Part shown: piece by piece, positions 18,343-27,220 of the stretch | Position numbering within the stretch: the first letter of the stretch is position 1 | Layout: each line of letters starts with the position of its first letter | Source: Nonomuraea rubra | Lineage (GTDB): Bacteria; Actinomycetota; Actinomycetes; Streptosporangiales; Streptosporangiaceae | NCBI RefSeq assembly: GCF_014207985.1 | Contig: NZ_JACHMI010000001.1 | Location: forward strand, 9,903,001-9,967,000 | Reading direction: 5' to 3' | Length of the DNA: 64,000 nucleotides | Notes under the pieces: generated by a model | What the model saw: the letters and a program-made list of their open reading frames with translations, nothing else | The model's database searches: none | Told to the model about the DNA's origin: nothing | Translations under genes and position numbers: made by a program

Positions 18343-20044
18343 CATCTCGCGCGCCCGATATGCCGCCCTGTACGGCCCCACGACCGGCGACCGGATCCGC
18401 CTGGCCGACACCGACCTGTTCATCGAGGTCACCGAGGACCGGTCCATGGGCCCGGCGGGCCCCGGCGACGAGGCCGTCTTCGGCGGCGGCAAGGTCATCC
18501 GCGAGTCCATGGGCCAGGCCAGGACCACCCGCGCGGAAGGGGCCGCCGACCTGGTCATCACCGGCGCCGTGATCCTCGACCACTGGGGCGTGGTCAAGGC
18601 CGACGTCGGCGTCCGCGACGGCCGCATCTCGGTCATCGGCAAGGCGGGCAACCCCGACACGATGGACGGCGTGGACATCGTCATCGGCCCGTCCACCGAG
18701 GTGCTCTCCGGCAACGGCAAGATCCTCACCGCCGGGGCCGTCGACTCGCACGTCCACCTGATCTGCCCGCAGCTCCTCGACGAGGCCATCGGGTCCGGTG
18801 TCACCACGGTGGTCGGGGGCGGCACCGGGCCCGTCGAGGGCACCAAGGCCACCACCGTCACCGGCACCTGGTACCTCGGCAGGATGCTGGAGTCGCTCGA
18901 CGCGTACCCGCTGAACTTCGCCCTGCTCGGCAAGGGCAACACGGTCAGCACCGACGGGCTCATGGAGCAGCTGCGCGCCGGGGCCTCCGGCTTCAAGCTG
19001 CACGAGGACTGGGGCACCACCCCGGCCGCGATCGACGCCTGCCTCAGCGTGGCCGACGCCGCCGGCGTGCAGGTCACGATCCACACCGACACGCTGAACG
19101 AGGCCGGCTTCGTCGAGTCGACGCTCAAGGCGATCGGCGACCGGACGATCCACGCGTACCACACGGAGGGGGCGGGCGGCGGGCACGCGCCCGACATCAT
19201 CCGCGTGGCCTCCTACCCCAACATCCTGCCCTCCTCCACCAACCCGACCAGGCCGCACACCGTCAACACGCTCGACGAGCACCTCGACATGCTGATGGTC
19301 TGCCACCACCTCAACCCGTCGATCCCCGAGGACCTGGCCTTCGCCGAGTCGCGCATCCGGCCGACGACCATGGCGGCCGAGGACGTGCTGCACGACCTGG
19401 GCGCGATCTCGATGATCGGCTCGGACTCGCAGGCCATGGGGCGGATCGGGGAGACGATCATCCGTACGTGGCAGACGGCGCACGTCATGAAGGCCCGCCG
19501 CGGCGAGCTGGGCCCCGGCCCCGCCGACAACCTCCGCGCCCGCCGCTACATCGCGAAATACACCATCTGTCCCGCCATCGCGCACGGCCTGGACGCCGAG
19601 CTCGGCTCGGTCGAGCGCGGCAAGCTCGCCGACCTCGTCCTGTGGGACCCGGCCTTCTTCGGCGTCAAGCCCGACCTCGTGCTCAAGGGCGGCGTGGTCG
19701 CCTGGGCGCAGATGGGCGACGCCAACGCCTCCATCCCGACCCCGCAGCCGGTGCTGCCCCGCCCCATGTTCGGCGCCTCACCGGTCACCGCCGCGGCCAC
19801 CTCGCTGCACTTCGTCTCGCCGCTCGCCCTGGACTCCGGGCTCGCCGACCGGCTGTCCGTACGCCGCCGGCTCGCGCCCGTGGCCGACGTACGGCGCCGG
19901 GGCAAGTCGTCGATGCCCCTCAACGACGCGCTGCCGCGGATCGAGGTGGCGCCGGACACGTTCGAGGTCCGCATCGACGGCGACCTCGTCGAGCCCGCCC
20001 CCGCCACCACCCTCCCCCTCGCCCAGCGTTACTTCCTCTTCTGA
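18335..20044 (+). CDS. ureC: Urease subunit alpha (catalytic)
   Basis: The 569-aa protein is a full-length UreC amidohydrolase. Nickel and active-site elements are intact: [11 protein letters not shown] (two His ligands), GFKLHEDWG (the Lys that is carbamylated), the HTDT and [12 protein letters not shown] ligand segments, the flap and catalytic His in [13 protein letters not shown], and SDSQAMGR (the Asp nickel ligand). It overlaps ureB by 8 bp and shares the base TGATG with ureF. The C-terminus ends RYFLF, as usual. Confidence 0.98.
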   Translation: MADISRARYAALYGPTTGDRIRLADTDLFIEVTEDRSMGPAGPGDEAVFGGGKVIRESMGQARTTRAEGAADLVITGAVILDHWGVVKADVGVRDGRISVIGKAGNPDTMDGVDIVIGPSTEVLSGNGKILTAGAVDSHVHLICPQLLDEAIGSGVTTVVGGGTGPVEGTKATTVTGTWYLGRMLESLDAYPLNFALLGKGNTVSTDGLMEQLRAGASGFKLHEDWGTTPAAIDACLSVADAAGVQVTIHTDTLNEAGFVESTLKAIGDRTIHAYHTEGAGGGHAPDIIRVASYPNILPSSTNPTRPHTVNTLDEHLDMLMVCHHLNPSIPEDLAFAESRIRPTTMAAEDVLHDLGAISMIGSDSQAMGRIGETIIRTWQTAHVMKARRGELGPGPADNLRARRYIAKYTICPAIAHGLDAELGSVERGKLADLVLWDPAFFGVKPDLVLKGGVVAWAQMGDANASIPTPQPVLPRPMFGASPVTAAATSLHFVSPLALDSGLADRLSVRRRLAPVADVRRRGKSSMPLNDALPRIEVAPDTFEVRIDGDLVEPAPATTLPLAQRYFLF

Positions 20045-20742
20045 TGCACCCCTCCCTGCTGCTCCTCACCGACTCCCGCCTCCCGGCCGGCGGCCACGCC
20101 CACTCGGGCGGCATCGAACGCGCCGTCGCGTCGGGTGCGGTCCACGACGTCCCCTCCCTGTCCTCCTTCCTCCACGGCCGCCTCCACACCGCCGGCGCCC
20201 AGTCAGCGGCCCTCACCGCCGCGGCCTGCGCGGAGGCGGCCCGCCTCGCCACCCCCTCCGCCGCTGAGGACGAGCCGGAGCCACACCGCTGGCTGGTGCT
20301 GGACGCCGAGGTGGACGCAAGGACCGCCTCCCCGGCCCAGCGCGACGCCTCCCGCACCCAGGGACGCCTCCTCCTCCGGGTCGCCCGCCGCGTCTGGCCG
20401 TCCTCCGTCCTGGACGACCTGGCCACCATCACCCCGAACCCGCACCACCCCATGGCCCTGGGCGCAGCCGCCCACGCAGCCGGCGCCACCCCCGAGGAGG
20501 CGGCCCTGGCAGCGGCCTACCACGCGATCACGGGCCCGGCCACGGCGGCGGTCAGGCTCCTGGGCCTGGACCCGGTGGCCGTGCACGCCCTGCTCGCCAC
20601 CCTCACCCCCGCCCTCACCGCCCAAGCCTGCCGGGCCGGCGCCTCCCCTGGCTGGGAGGCACTGCCCGCCTTCTCGTCACCAGCCCTGGACCTCCTGGCC
20701 GAGCAGCACGCGCGAGCCGAGGTCCGGCTGTTCATCTCATGA
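20044..20742 (+). CDS. ureF: Urease accessory protein UreF
   Basis: The 232-aa helical protein contains [20 protein letters not shown], the actinobacterial form of the UreF N-terminal block (usually DSxFPxGxFxHSxGLE). The later segment [15 protein letters not shown] and the C-terminal helices also fit. UreF is the GTPase-regulating scaffold that docks UreG and UreD on apo-urease during nickel insertion. ATG 20044 overlaps the ureC stop. Ala-rich and faster-evolving than its neighbours, as is typical for UreF. Confidence 0.92.
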   Translation: MHPSLLLLTDSRLPAGGHAHSGGIERAVASGAVHDVPSLSSFLHGRLHTAGAQSAALTAAACAEAARLATPSAAEDEPEPHRWLVLDAEVDARTASPAQRDASRTQGRLLLRVARRVWPSSVLDDLATITPNPHHPMALGAAAHAAGATPEEAALAAAYHAITGPATAAVRLLGLDPVAVHALLATLTPALTAQACRAGASPGWEALPAFSSPALDLLAEQHARAEVRLFIS

Positions 20743-20761
20743 ACGAAGGAAGGACCCCGAC

Positions 20762-21436
20762 ATGGGAGCCGTTCACGACGACCACCACCACGCCCCCGAC
20801 GGCCGCGGCCGGGCGCTGCGCCTCGGCGTCGGCGGCCCGGTGGGCAGCGGCAAGACGGCCCTGGTGGCCGCCCTGTGCCGCACGCTGGGCCCGTCGCTGT
20901 CCCTGGGCGTGGTGACGAACGACATCTACACCACCGAGGACGCCGACTTCCTGCGCCGCGCCGGCGTGCTGGACCAGGAGCGCATCCTGGCCGTCGAGAC
21001 CGGCTGCTGCCCCCACACCGCCATCCGCGACGACATCGCCGCGAACCTCGACGCCGTGGAGACCCTGGAGTACCGGTTCGGCCCGCTGGACCTGGTGATC
21101 GTGGAGAGCGGCGGCGACAACCTGACGGCCACGTTCAGCCGGGGGCTGGCGGACCGGCAGATCTTCGTGCTGGACGTGTCGGGCGGCGACAAGGTGCCGC
21201 GCAAGGGCGGCCCCGGCGTCACGACGGCGGACCTGCTGGTGATCAACAAGACCGACCTGGCCCCGATGGTCGGCGCCGACCTCGACGTGATGGCGCGCGA
21301 CGCGGCGGCCGTACGCGGCGAGCGCCCGGTCCTGTTCACCTCGATCCGCCATGAGCCCACCGCCGCCACGGTCGCGACCTGGGTCTCCGAGCAGGTGCAC
21401 ACCTGGTCCCACACCCACGCGACCCCCGTCTCGTAA
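20762..21436 (+). CDS. ureG: Urease accessory GTPase UreG
   Basis: The 224-aa SIMIBI GTPase starts at ATG 20762, 9 nt after GGAAGGA. It has a His-rich N-terminus (HDDHHHAP, possible nickel binding), the P-loop GGPVGSGKT, the nickel-binding invariant [11 protein letters not shown] (the Cys-Pro-His motif), [12 protein letters not shown] and the NKTD guanine motif. With no ureE in the operon, the N-terminal His stretch may take part in nickel delivery. Its stop overlaps the ureD start (TAATG). Confidence 0.97.
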   Translation: MGAVHDDHHHAPDGRGRALRLGVGGPVGSGKTALVAALCRTLGPSLSLGVVTNDIYTTEDADFLRRAGVLDQERILAVETGCCPHTAIRDDIAANLDAVETLEYRFGPLDLVIVESGGDNLTATFSRGLADRQIFVLDVSGGDKVPRKGGPGVTTADLLVINKTDLAPMVGADLDVMARDAAAVRGERPVLFTSIRHEPTAATVATWVSEQVHTWSHTHATPVS

Positions 21437-22233
21437 TGCCCGCCCGCGCGGACGGCCGCCGGGCCATGCGGGCCTGCGCCGCCGTCGCGACCAGCCTCGC
21501 CGCGGACGGCCGTACCGTGGTCAGCCGCCTGGCCTCGGCGCCGCCGCTGACGCTGCGGCAGACGGGCCCGCACACCGTCCATCTCGTCTCCACCGCCGCG
21601 GGCCCGCTCGGCGGCGACCGCCTGGCCCTCGACCTGGACGTCGCCCCGCGCACCACGCTGGAGCTGGGCTCGGTGGCGGCCACGCTGGTCCTGCCCGGCG
21701 AGGGCGTGTCCGAGTTGCTGGTCACCGCGCGCGTCGGCGCGGGCGCCACGCTGCGTTTCGCGCCGGAGCCGACGGTGCTGGCCGCCGGCTGCGACCACCG
21801 CCTCCTGGTACGCCTCGCGCTGGAGGCGGACGCGAACGTGCTCTGGCGCGAGGAGCTCGTCTTCGGCCGCCACGGCGAGGCCCCGGGCCGCTGCCACGCC
21901 CGCTTCGACGCCACCCGCGACGGCCTGCCGCTGCTCAGGCAGGAGTTCACCGTGGGCGACCCGGAGCTGGACACCTCCCCCGCCGTGTACGGCCCGGCCC
22001 GCTGCGCCGGCACCACGTTCCTGACGGCGGCGGCGAAGGAGGCGGCGGTGGCCGAGGGGGTCGCGGTGCTCCCGCTGGCCGCCCCCGGCACGCTGGTGTC
22101 GGCGCTGGCCGCCGACGCCGTCCAGCTCCGCGCCCGCCTGGAATGGGGTGAGCGCACCGCCATGGCCGCTCCCCGCCTTGGTGACGACTCCGTTGCGTAC
22201 GGTGGTGAGTCTCCCGTCCCCGGCATACAGTGA
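21436..22233 (+). CDS. ureD: Urease accessory protein UreD (UreH)
   Basis: The 265-aa protein matches UreD: TVVSRLASAPPLTLRQT, STAAGPLGGDRLALDLDV split as AAGPLGGDRL, the LRFAPEPTVLAAGCDH block (usually PEPxIPFxxS), and LWREELVFGRHGE. UreD links apo-urease to the UreF-UreG complex. It is the last gene of the operon and lacks a trailing ureE or nickel transporter. Confidence 0.93.
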   Translation: MPARADGRRAMRACAAVATSLAADGRTVVSRLASAPPLTLRQTGPHTVHLVSTAAGPLGGDRLALDLDVAPRTTLELGSVAATLVLPGEGVSELLVTARVGAGATLRFAPEPTVLAAGCDHRLLVRLALEADANVLWREELVFGRHGEAPGRCHARFDATRDGLPLLRQEFTVGDPELDTSPAVYGPARCAGTTFLTAAAKEAAVAEGVAVLPLAAPGTLVSALAADAVQLRARLEWGERTAMAAPRLGDDSVAYGGESPVPGIQ

Positions 22234-22237
22234 TCGT

Positions 22238-22714
22238 GTGGCCGACGACCTCAAGCCCACGCCCGCCGGCCGGAGAGTGCGCCGCGGTTACCCGCTGGCC
22301 GTGGCCGCCGCCGGCGCCCTGCTCGTGTTCTGCGCCGTGCTGCCGTGGGCCGCGGTCCAGGCGACGAGCAGCCTCATCGCCGGCGGGGTGGTCAGCGACA
22401 TCCGCGGCATCGACGACCCCCTCGGCGTCTACACGCTGGTGGCCGGGCTGGTCGCGCTGGGGTGCGGGCTGGCGGGTCTGCTGTCGTCCCACCCCAGGCT
22501 CGCCGCCCTGGCCGCCGTCCCGGGCGGCGTGGCCCTGGTGGTGCTGGTGAGGTTCGTGATCGCCGGTGGTGGCAACCTGCGCGACCGGATCTCTTTCGAC
22601 CTCGGCGGCCTGCTGTCGATCGAGCCGGTGATCAGGTTCGGCTGGTTCGCCGCGCTGGGCTGCGCGCTGGTGCTCGTCGTGCTGTCGGTCCTGACCCTGT
22701 TCCGCGGGTCGTGA
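22238..22714 (+). CDS. Small four-helix membrane protein of unknown function
   Basis: The 158-aa protein starts at GTG 22238, preceded at 6 nt by TACAGT, so its transcript may be leaderless and independent of the urease operon. Four hydrophobic segments are visible (about 18-36, 62-80, 86-104, 132-153) with an outer loop carrying SDIRGIDDPLG. I do not recognise a named family with certainty; small WD/PW-loop membrane proteins of this layout are common in actinobacteria. Confidence 0.72.
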   Translation: MADDLKPTPAGRRVRRGYPLAVAAAGALLVFCAVLPWAAVQATSSLIAGGVVSDIRGIDDPLGVYTLVAGLVALGCGLAGLLSSHPRLAALAAVPGGVALVVLVRFVIAGGGNLRDRISFDLGGLLSIEPVIRFGWFAALGCALVLVVLSVLTLFRGS

Positions 22715-22720
22715 CGGCGA

Positions 22721-24463
22721 TCAGCCGAGCTTGGCCGCCTGCATGGCGCTCAGCCGCCGCACGTACCAGGCGGTGACGATCACCACCGGTACGGCCAGGA
22801 CGTGCACGGCCAGGATGCCCCAGATCTCTGTCGTGTACTCGTACGCCCGATACGTCTCCCCGTCGATCTCCTCGCTCTCCGTGCTGAGAAACTCCGTCCA
22901 GTCGAGCCAGAAGAGGGGCCAGGTCAGGAGGGTGACCAGCCACAGGACCCACCACGTGTGCAGGAGACCGGCCGGCGCCATCGCGCCGCCGCGACCGGGT
23001 GGGCTGGAGGCGTGCCAGACGTCGTCGGCGATCTGCTTGGGCAGCCAGAAGTTCGCGATCGGGATGAACCAGCCGTACACCGCCATGGAGGGGCGATAGC
23101 GCAGCCGGCCGGGCGCGAGCCGTTCGGCGACGGCCCGCACGCGGTGGAACCAGAGCAGCCAGCACAGCACCAGCCCCACGCCGGAGACGATCTGGGCCAC
23201 CAGCATGATGAGGCTGCTCTCCTCGTTGGAGTCGTCGATGTCCCAGTACGTATCGCTCGGTCGCATCTGCCCCACGTCGTCGAAGGCTGCGAGCTGGTGG
23301 ACCACGACACCCATGGAGATCAGCCCGAAGAGGGCGAGCATCACGTAGACGGCGATCTGGTAGGCGGCGGCCGGGTGCAGCGGGCCGGCGCCGCGCATGC
23401 GCCGGCGCTCGTCGGCCAGCAGGGGCTGCGCTGCCCCGGGCCGTGACGGCTCCGCGCTTCGCGGACCGCCGGGCTGTGACGGCGCCGTCGTGCGCGGGTC
23501 ACCGCCGAGCGGTGCCGGCGGCGTCGTTCGGAGGCCGCCGCCGTCCGGGCCCCCCGGCGATTGTTCGAGGGCGGTCAGTGCCAGGGTGCGGCGCTGGGCG
23601 ATGACGTGGGTGAGCGCCTCGGGCAGCCACGACCCCTGGCCGGGGACTCCGCCGGGCGAGGCGAGCCCGGTGAGGTGGGCCAGCACCTGCTCCAGGCCGG
23701 GCCGCGCGGCGGGGTCCTTGGCCAGGCAGGCCGCCACCAGGCCGGCCAGCGGGGCGGGCAGCCCGTTCAGGTCGGGCTCAGCGTGCACGACGCGGAAGAC
23801 GACCGCGTGGACGGGCCCCTCGCCGAAGGGGCTGCGGCCGGTCGCGGCGAAGGCCAGCACGCAGCCGAGCGAGAACACGTCCGAGGCCGGGCCGACCCGC
23901 TGCCCCGCGGCCTGTTCCGGCGACATGTACGCGGCGGTGCCGAGCACGGCGGAGGTCTGGGTGTGGCTGGTGGCGTCCAGGGCGCGGGCGATGCCGAAGT
24001 CGATCAGGCGGGGGCCGTCCTCGGCGAGGATGACGTTGGCGGGTTTGAGGTCGCGGTGCACCACCTCGCAGGCGTGCACGGCGGCCAGCCCTTCGGCCAG
24101 CCCGGCTCCCAGCACCGCGACCGACTCCGGCGGGAGCGGCCCGTGGTCGTGGACGGCCTGGTACAGGGAGGGGCCGGGGATGTAGGCGCTGGCCAGCCAC
24201 GGCGGGTCGGCGTCGGTGTCGGCGTCCACGACCTGCGCGGTGTAGAACCCGCCGACCTTGCGCGCCGCGTCCACCTCGGCGGCGAAGCGGCGCCGGAACT
24301 GCGTGTCGTCGGCGAGCTGGGGCCGCACCACCTTCACCGCGACCAGGCGCCCGCCGGGGGAGCGGGCCAGGAACACCTGCCCCATGCCGCCCTCGCCCAG
24401 CCGGGCGTGCAGCCGGTAGGGGCCGAGGTGGGTGGGGTCGCCGTCGCGTAGGGGGTTGGCCAT
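22721..24463 (-). CDS. Membrane Ser/Thr protein kinase with C-terminal DUF4328 domain
   Basis: The 580-aa protein begins MANPLRDGDPTHLGPYRLHA, close to the start of the kinase at 4586. Kinase motifs are intact: GEGGMG, VAVKVV, HRDLKPANV, DFG, GTAAYMSPEQ. A Pro/Gly-rich linker (about 300-360) leads to a membrane domain of four or so helices with YGWFIPIANFWLPKQIADDVW-type core (GWFIPIANFWLPKQI), the mark of DUF4328. ATG 24463 is chosen over an upstream ATG since the family start is there. The DUF4328 part may sense membrane state or a small molecule. Signal and targets unknown. Confidence 0.92.
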   Translation of the reverse strand: MANPLRDGDPTHLGPYRLHARLGEGGMGQVFLARSPGGRLVAVKVVRPQLADDTQFRRRFAAEVDAARKVGGFYTAQVVDADTDADPPWLASAYIPGPSLYQAVHDHGPLPPESVAVLGAGLAEGLAAVHACEVVHRDLKPANVILAEDGPRLIDFGIARALDATSHTQTSAVLGTAAYMSPEQAAGQRVGPASDVFSLGCVLAFAATGRSPFGEGPVHAVVFRVVHAEPDLNGLPAPLAGLVAACLAKDPAARPGLEQVLAHLTGLASPGGVPGQGSWLPEALTHVIAQRRTLALTALEQSPGGPDGGGLRTTPPAPLGGDPRTTAPSQPGGPRSAEPSRPGAAQPLLADERRRMRGAGPLHPAAAYQIAVYVMLALFGLISMGVVVHQLAAFDDVGQMRPSDTYWDIDDSNEESSLIMLVAQIVSGVGLVLCWLLWFHRVRAVAERLAPGRLRYRPSMAVYGWFIPIANFWLPKQIADDVWHASSPPGRGGAMAPAGLLHTWWVLWLVTLLTWPLFWLDWTEFLSTESEEIDGETYRAYEYTTEIWGILAVHVLAVPVVIVTAWYVRRLSAMQAAKLG

Positions 24464-24527
24464 GGCACCGCTTCCGCGTGGGGGGTCTTCGCCGGTCGGT
24501 GTCGATGATCTCAAAAAGAGGGCGTGC

Positions 24528-25457
24528 TCAGTCGTAGAACCCGAGCCGACGCAGTTGTTTGGGATCGCGCTGCCAGTCCTTGGCCACGCTGATCCGCAGG
24601 TCGAGGTAGACCCGGGTGCCCATCAGCGCCTCGATCTGCTTGCGGGCCTTGGTGCCCACCTCGCGCAGCCGCTCCCCCTTGTGCCCGATGACGATCGCCT
24701 TCTGCGACGGCCGCTCCACGAACATGTGGGCGTAGATGTCGAGCAGGTCGTCGCGCCCCTCGCGGGGCAGCATCTCGTCCACGACCACGGCGATGGAGTG
24801 GGGCAGCTCGTCGCGTACGCCCTCCAGCGCCGCCTCCCTGATCAGCTCGCCCACCAGCACCTGCTCCGGCTCGTCGGTGAGCTGGCCGCCCTCGTAGAGC
24901 GGCGGCGACTCGGGCAGGTGCTCGATCAGCACGTCGGCGAGCACGTCGAGCTGGTCGCCCGACTGCGCCGACACCGGCACGATCGCGGCGAACTCCGCCA
25001 CCTGCGACACCGCCAGCAACTGCTCGGCGACCTGCTCCTTGCTCGCCAGGTCGCACTTGGTCACCACGGCGATGACGGGCGTCTTCCTCACCGCCGCCAG
25101 CTTGTCGGCGATGAACCGGTCGCCCTTGCCGATGGGCTCGTTGGCCGGCACGCAGAAGCCGATCGCGTCGACCTCGGTCAGCGTGGACAGCACGAGGCTG
25201 TCGAGCCGCTCGCCCAGCAGCGTACGCGGGCGGTGCAGGCCGGGAGTGTCGACGATGATGAGCTGGGCGTCGGGGCGGTGCACGATGCCTCTGATGACGC
25301 GCCTGGTCGTCTGCGGCTTGGACGAGGTGATCGCCACTTTCGTACCGACCAGGGCGTTCATCAGCGTGGACTTGCCGACGTTCGGCCTCCCCACGAAACA
25401 GGCGAATCCGGCGCGATGGTTGTCTGGCGAAGTCACATGTGCATTGTGTCCCATCAT
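24528..25457 (-). CDS. era: GTPase Era
   Basis: The 309-aa protein has the Era G domain (G1 GRPNVGKST, G2 TTRR, G3 DTPGLH, G4 TKCD in place of NKxD) and the KH RNA-binding domain (AIVIGHKGERLREVGTKAR). Era binds 16S rRNA and helps mature the small ribosomal subunit. ATG 25457 overlaps the stop of the upstream Nudix gene (ATGA), which supports this start; GTG 25436 is the alternative. It follows ybeY and phoH-like genes in the usual ribosome-maturation cluster. Confidence 0.97.
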   Translation of the reverse strand: MMGHNAHVTSPDNHRAGFACFVGRPNVGKSTLMNALVGTKVAITSSKPQTTRRVIRGIVHRPDAQLIIVDTPGLHRPRTLLGERLDSLVLSTLTEVDAIGFCVPANEPIGKGDRFIADKLAAVRKTPVIAVVTKCDLASKEQVAEQLLAVSQVAEFAAIVPVSAQSGDQLDVLADVLIEHLPESPPLYEGGQLTDEPEQVLVGELIREAALEGVRDELPHSIAVVVDEMLPREGRDDLLDIYAHMFVERPSQKAIVIGHKGERLREVGTKARKQIEALMGTRVYLDLRISVAKDWQRDPKQLRRLGFYD

Positions 25458-25936
25458 CGAGCGTGTTCACGCCACCACGCGAACGCCAGGGGCGCCACGC
25501 CGGGTGTCCAGGGTGTCGTGTCCAGCTCGGGCAGGTCCGCCTCCGGCACCCAGCGGAAGTCGCTGATCTCCACCCCGTCGGGCCTGGGCAGGCCCGAGCC
25601 GGGGGCGAGGGCGCAGCCGTAGGCGGCGATGACGTAACCGACCTCGTGCCCGTTCGGGTAGCGGGTGCGGAACTCGGGCCCGCCGTAGACGCCGATCAGG
25701 CCGCGCACCTCGATGTCGATGCCGAGCTCCTCCTGCAGCTCCCTGACCACGGCGTCCTCGGGCCGCTCGTCAGGGTCCACGCCGCCGCCGGGGGCCGCCC
25801 ACAGCCCCACGTCGCCGTGCCGGGCCAGCAGCAGCCGGCCCTCGTCGTCGAACACGAACCCCGACACGGACGGCAGCATGATCAGATCGCCGCCGATCTT
25901 CTCCCGAATTTTCGCCAGAAACGGCGACATCGGCAT
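25454..25936 (-). CDS. Nudix hydrolase
   Basis: The 160-aa protein has a complete Nudix box, GGVDPDERPEDAVVRELQEE followed by LG, with the Mg-binding REL.EE residues in place. The DVGLWAAPGGGVDPDE and FRWVPEADLPEL segments are typical of ADP-sugar or nucleotide-sugar type members. It is translationally coupled to era (ATGA overlap). Substrate cannot be read from sequence. Confidence 0.92.
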   Translation of the reverse strand: MPMSPFLAKIREKIGGDLIMLPSVSGFVFDDEGRLLLARHGDVGLWAAPGGGVDPDERPEDAVVRELQEELGIDIEVRGLIGVYGGPEFRTRYPNGHEVGYVIAAYGCALAPGSGLPRPDGVEISDFRWVPEADLPELDTTPWTPGVAPLAFAWWREHAR

Positions 25937-25938
25937 GG

Positions 25939-26250
25939 TCAGCCTCGCAGGGTGCCGTCGGGGCCGGCCACGAGCAGCTTGCCGGCGCCCAGCTCGGCCG
26001 CCACGGCCTCGTCGGCGGGGCTCGGGTCGCCCTCGCTCACCAGCGCCACGGCCTCCAGGGACTGCGCGCCACTGGAGATCGCCATCGCCGCGGCCACCTG
26101 CACGGCCGACAGCGTCAGCGCGGACAGGCTCACGTTCGTCGCGGAGTAGGTACGGCCGGTCTCGTCACGCACGGCCGCCCCCTCGGCGGAGCCGTTGCGC
26201 GCCCTGGCGGCGCGGGCCAGGGTGATGATCTTGCTGTCTTCAGGATTCAC
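25939..26250 (-). CDS. Degenerate cytidine deaminase-like protein
   Basis: The 103-aa protein keeps the cytidine-deaminase fold outline: IITLARAARARNGSAEGAAV, GRTYSATNVSLSALTLSAVQVA, MAISSGAQSLEAVALVSEG. In the catalytic helix the expected zinc-ligand Cys and catalytic Glu (CAE) are replaced by LSA, and no PCxxC follows. It is therefore unlikely to deaminate. Such short deaminase-like genes next to era are, as I recall, common in actinobacteria, which argues for a retained non-enzymatic role rather than a decaying gene. Confidence 0.8.
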   Translation of the reverse strand: MNPEDSKIITLARAARARNGSAEGAAVRDETGRTYSATNVSLSALTLSAVQVAAAMAISSGAQSLEAVALVSEGDPSPADEAVAAELGAGKLLVAGPDGTLRG

Positions 26251-26259
26251 CCAACCAGG

Positions 26260-26892
26260 TTAGGCGCTGACCATGGAGATCGCCGCCTCGACCACCTTCC
26301 TGGTCCGGGCGGGATCCACGTCGTTCATGCCCGTGTGCACCACGGACACCAGCGTGTCCCCGACGCGGGACAGCACGACGTCCATCGCGTACGGGTAGCC
26401 GTTGAGCCGCCCGCGCAGCGTCGCGCCCACGGCCTCGTCCCCCGCGCCCCGCACGGGCAGCTCCTGCAGCCGCAGATCGGTGCCGCTGGAGGTGCGTACG
26501 GCATGACAGGCCCCCATCGCCTCAGCCAGGGCGTCGAGGTGCCCCTCGGCCTCCTCGTTGGCGTACCTGGCCAGACCCACCCCGGCCTGCTCGCCGAGCC
26601 CGTCGCCGTGGTAGCTGACGGCGGCCTGCGCGGTCAGCGCCTGCCCGGGCGCCCGCCCGCCGGCCGGCTCCAGCACGGCCCTGCAGTTCCTGTCCGCCTG
26701 CCCGAACGGCATCCGCCACGCCTGCTCCGGCCTGACCGTGAAGCCGTCGGGCAAGGGCGGCTCCTTGCTGAGCACTTCGCGCAACTGCGCCATGGCCTGC
26801 GCGTCGATGAAGCTCTCGGCTCCCTCTCCGCCGCATCCCGCCAGGAGGCCCGTCACCAGCACGGAAGCGATGATCCATGGTTGTCGTTTCAT
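26260..26892 (-). CDS. Secreted lipoprotein of unknown function (PknH sensor-like layout)
   Basis: The 210-aa protein starts MKRQPWIIASVLVTGLLAGC, a lipoprotein signal with lipid Cys at residue 20. The mature part has two further Cys (RNCRAV, GACHAV) that could pair, and an LPDGFTVRPEQAWRM block. Length and Cys placement recall the extracellular sensor domain of mycobacterial PknH and related lipoproteins, but this is a loose likeness. GGGGGAT precedes ATG 26892. Confidence 0.78.
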   Translation of the reverse strand: MKRQPWIIASVLVTGLLAGCGGEGAESFIDAQAMAQLREVLSKEPPLPDGFTVRPEQAWRMPFGQADRNCRAVLEPAGGRAPGQALTAQAAVSYHGDGLGEQAGVGLARYANEEAEGHLDALAEAMGACHAVRTSSGTDLRLQELPVRGAGDEAVGATLRGRLNGYPYAMDVVLSRVGDTLVSVVHTGMNDVDPARTRKVVEAAISMVSA

Positions 26893-27220
26893 GATCCCCC
26901 CTTGGATCGCAGCCTCCCCAACCGACGAATGCGGCAATCCACCGGAGTGTCCACCAACACGCAAAAAGGGTGCCCCCATCCGGTTTTCCGGACGAGAACA
27001 CCCTTTACGCCGATCAGCGTCGCGACCGGCTCAGCAGGCCGAGACGCTGTCGTCCCCCCAGGAACGCCATCCTCCGGCCGCGAACCCCACCCGGCCTTCG
27101 GATGCCTCCCCTTGTGACACCCACCGCACTGGATGTCGTGATTAGAGAGTGCCGGACGGGGCTTGCAGAAGACTTGTAGAACGCTTGCGGCTTGCGACCG
27201 CATTCGTCCCCCAGGGGGAA
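26893..27220. other. 328-bp gap between lipoprotein and CBS-domain genes
   Basis: No convincing gene lies here. It holds a terminator-like nested hairpin (26963-27006, listed separately). On the minus strand TCTAAT (27141-27146) is a good -10 but with a weak -35, about 245 nt upstream of the lipoprotein gene. Short ORFs on either strand have no family likeness. Confidence 0.5.
26963..27006 (-). terminator. Intrinsic terminator downstream of the ybeY-phoH-CBS operon
   Basis: AAAGGGTG (26965-26972) pairs with CACCCTTT (26999-27006), enclosing a second small hairpin CCGGTTTTCCGG. On the minus strand the stem is followed by a five-T tract. It lies 215 nt after the stop of the CBS-domain gene. 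Confidence 0.6.

Noticed and set aside
26889..27203. 104-codon minus-strand ORF overlapping the lipoprotein start
   Set aside because: It crosses the hairpin terminator and shows no family features.
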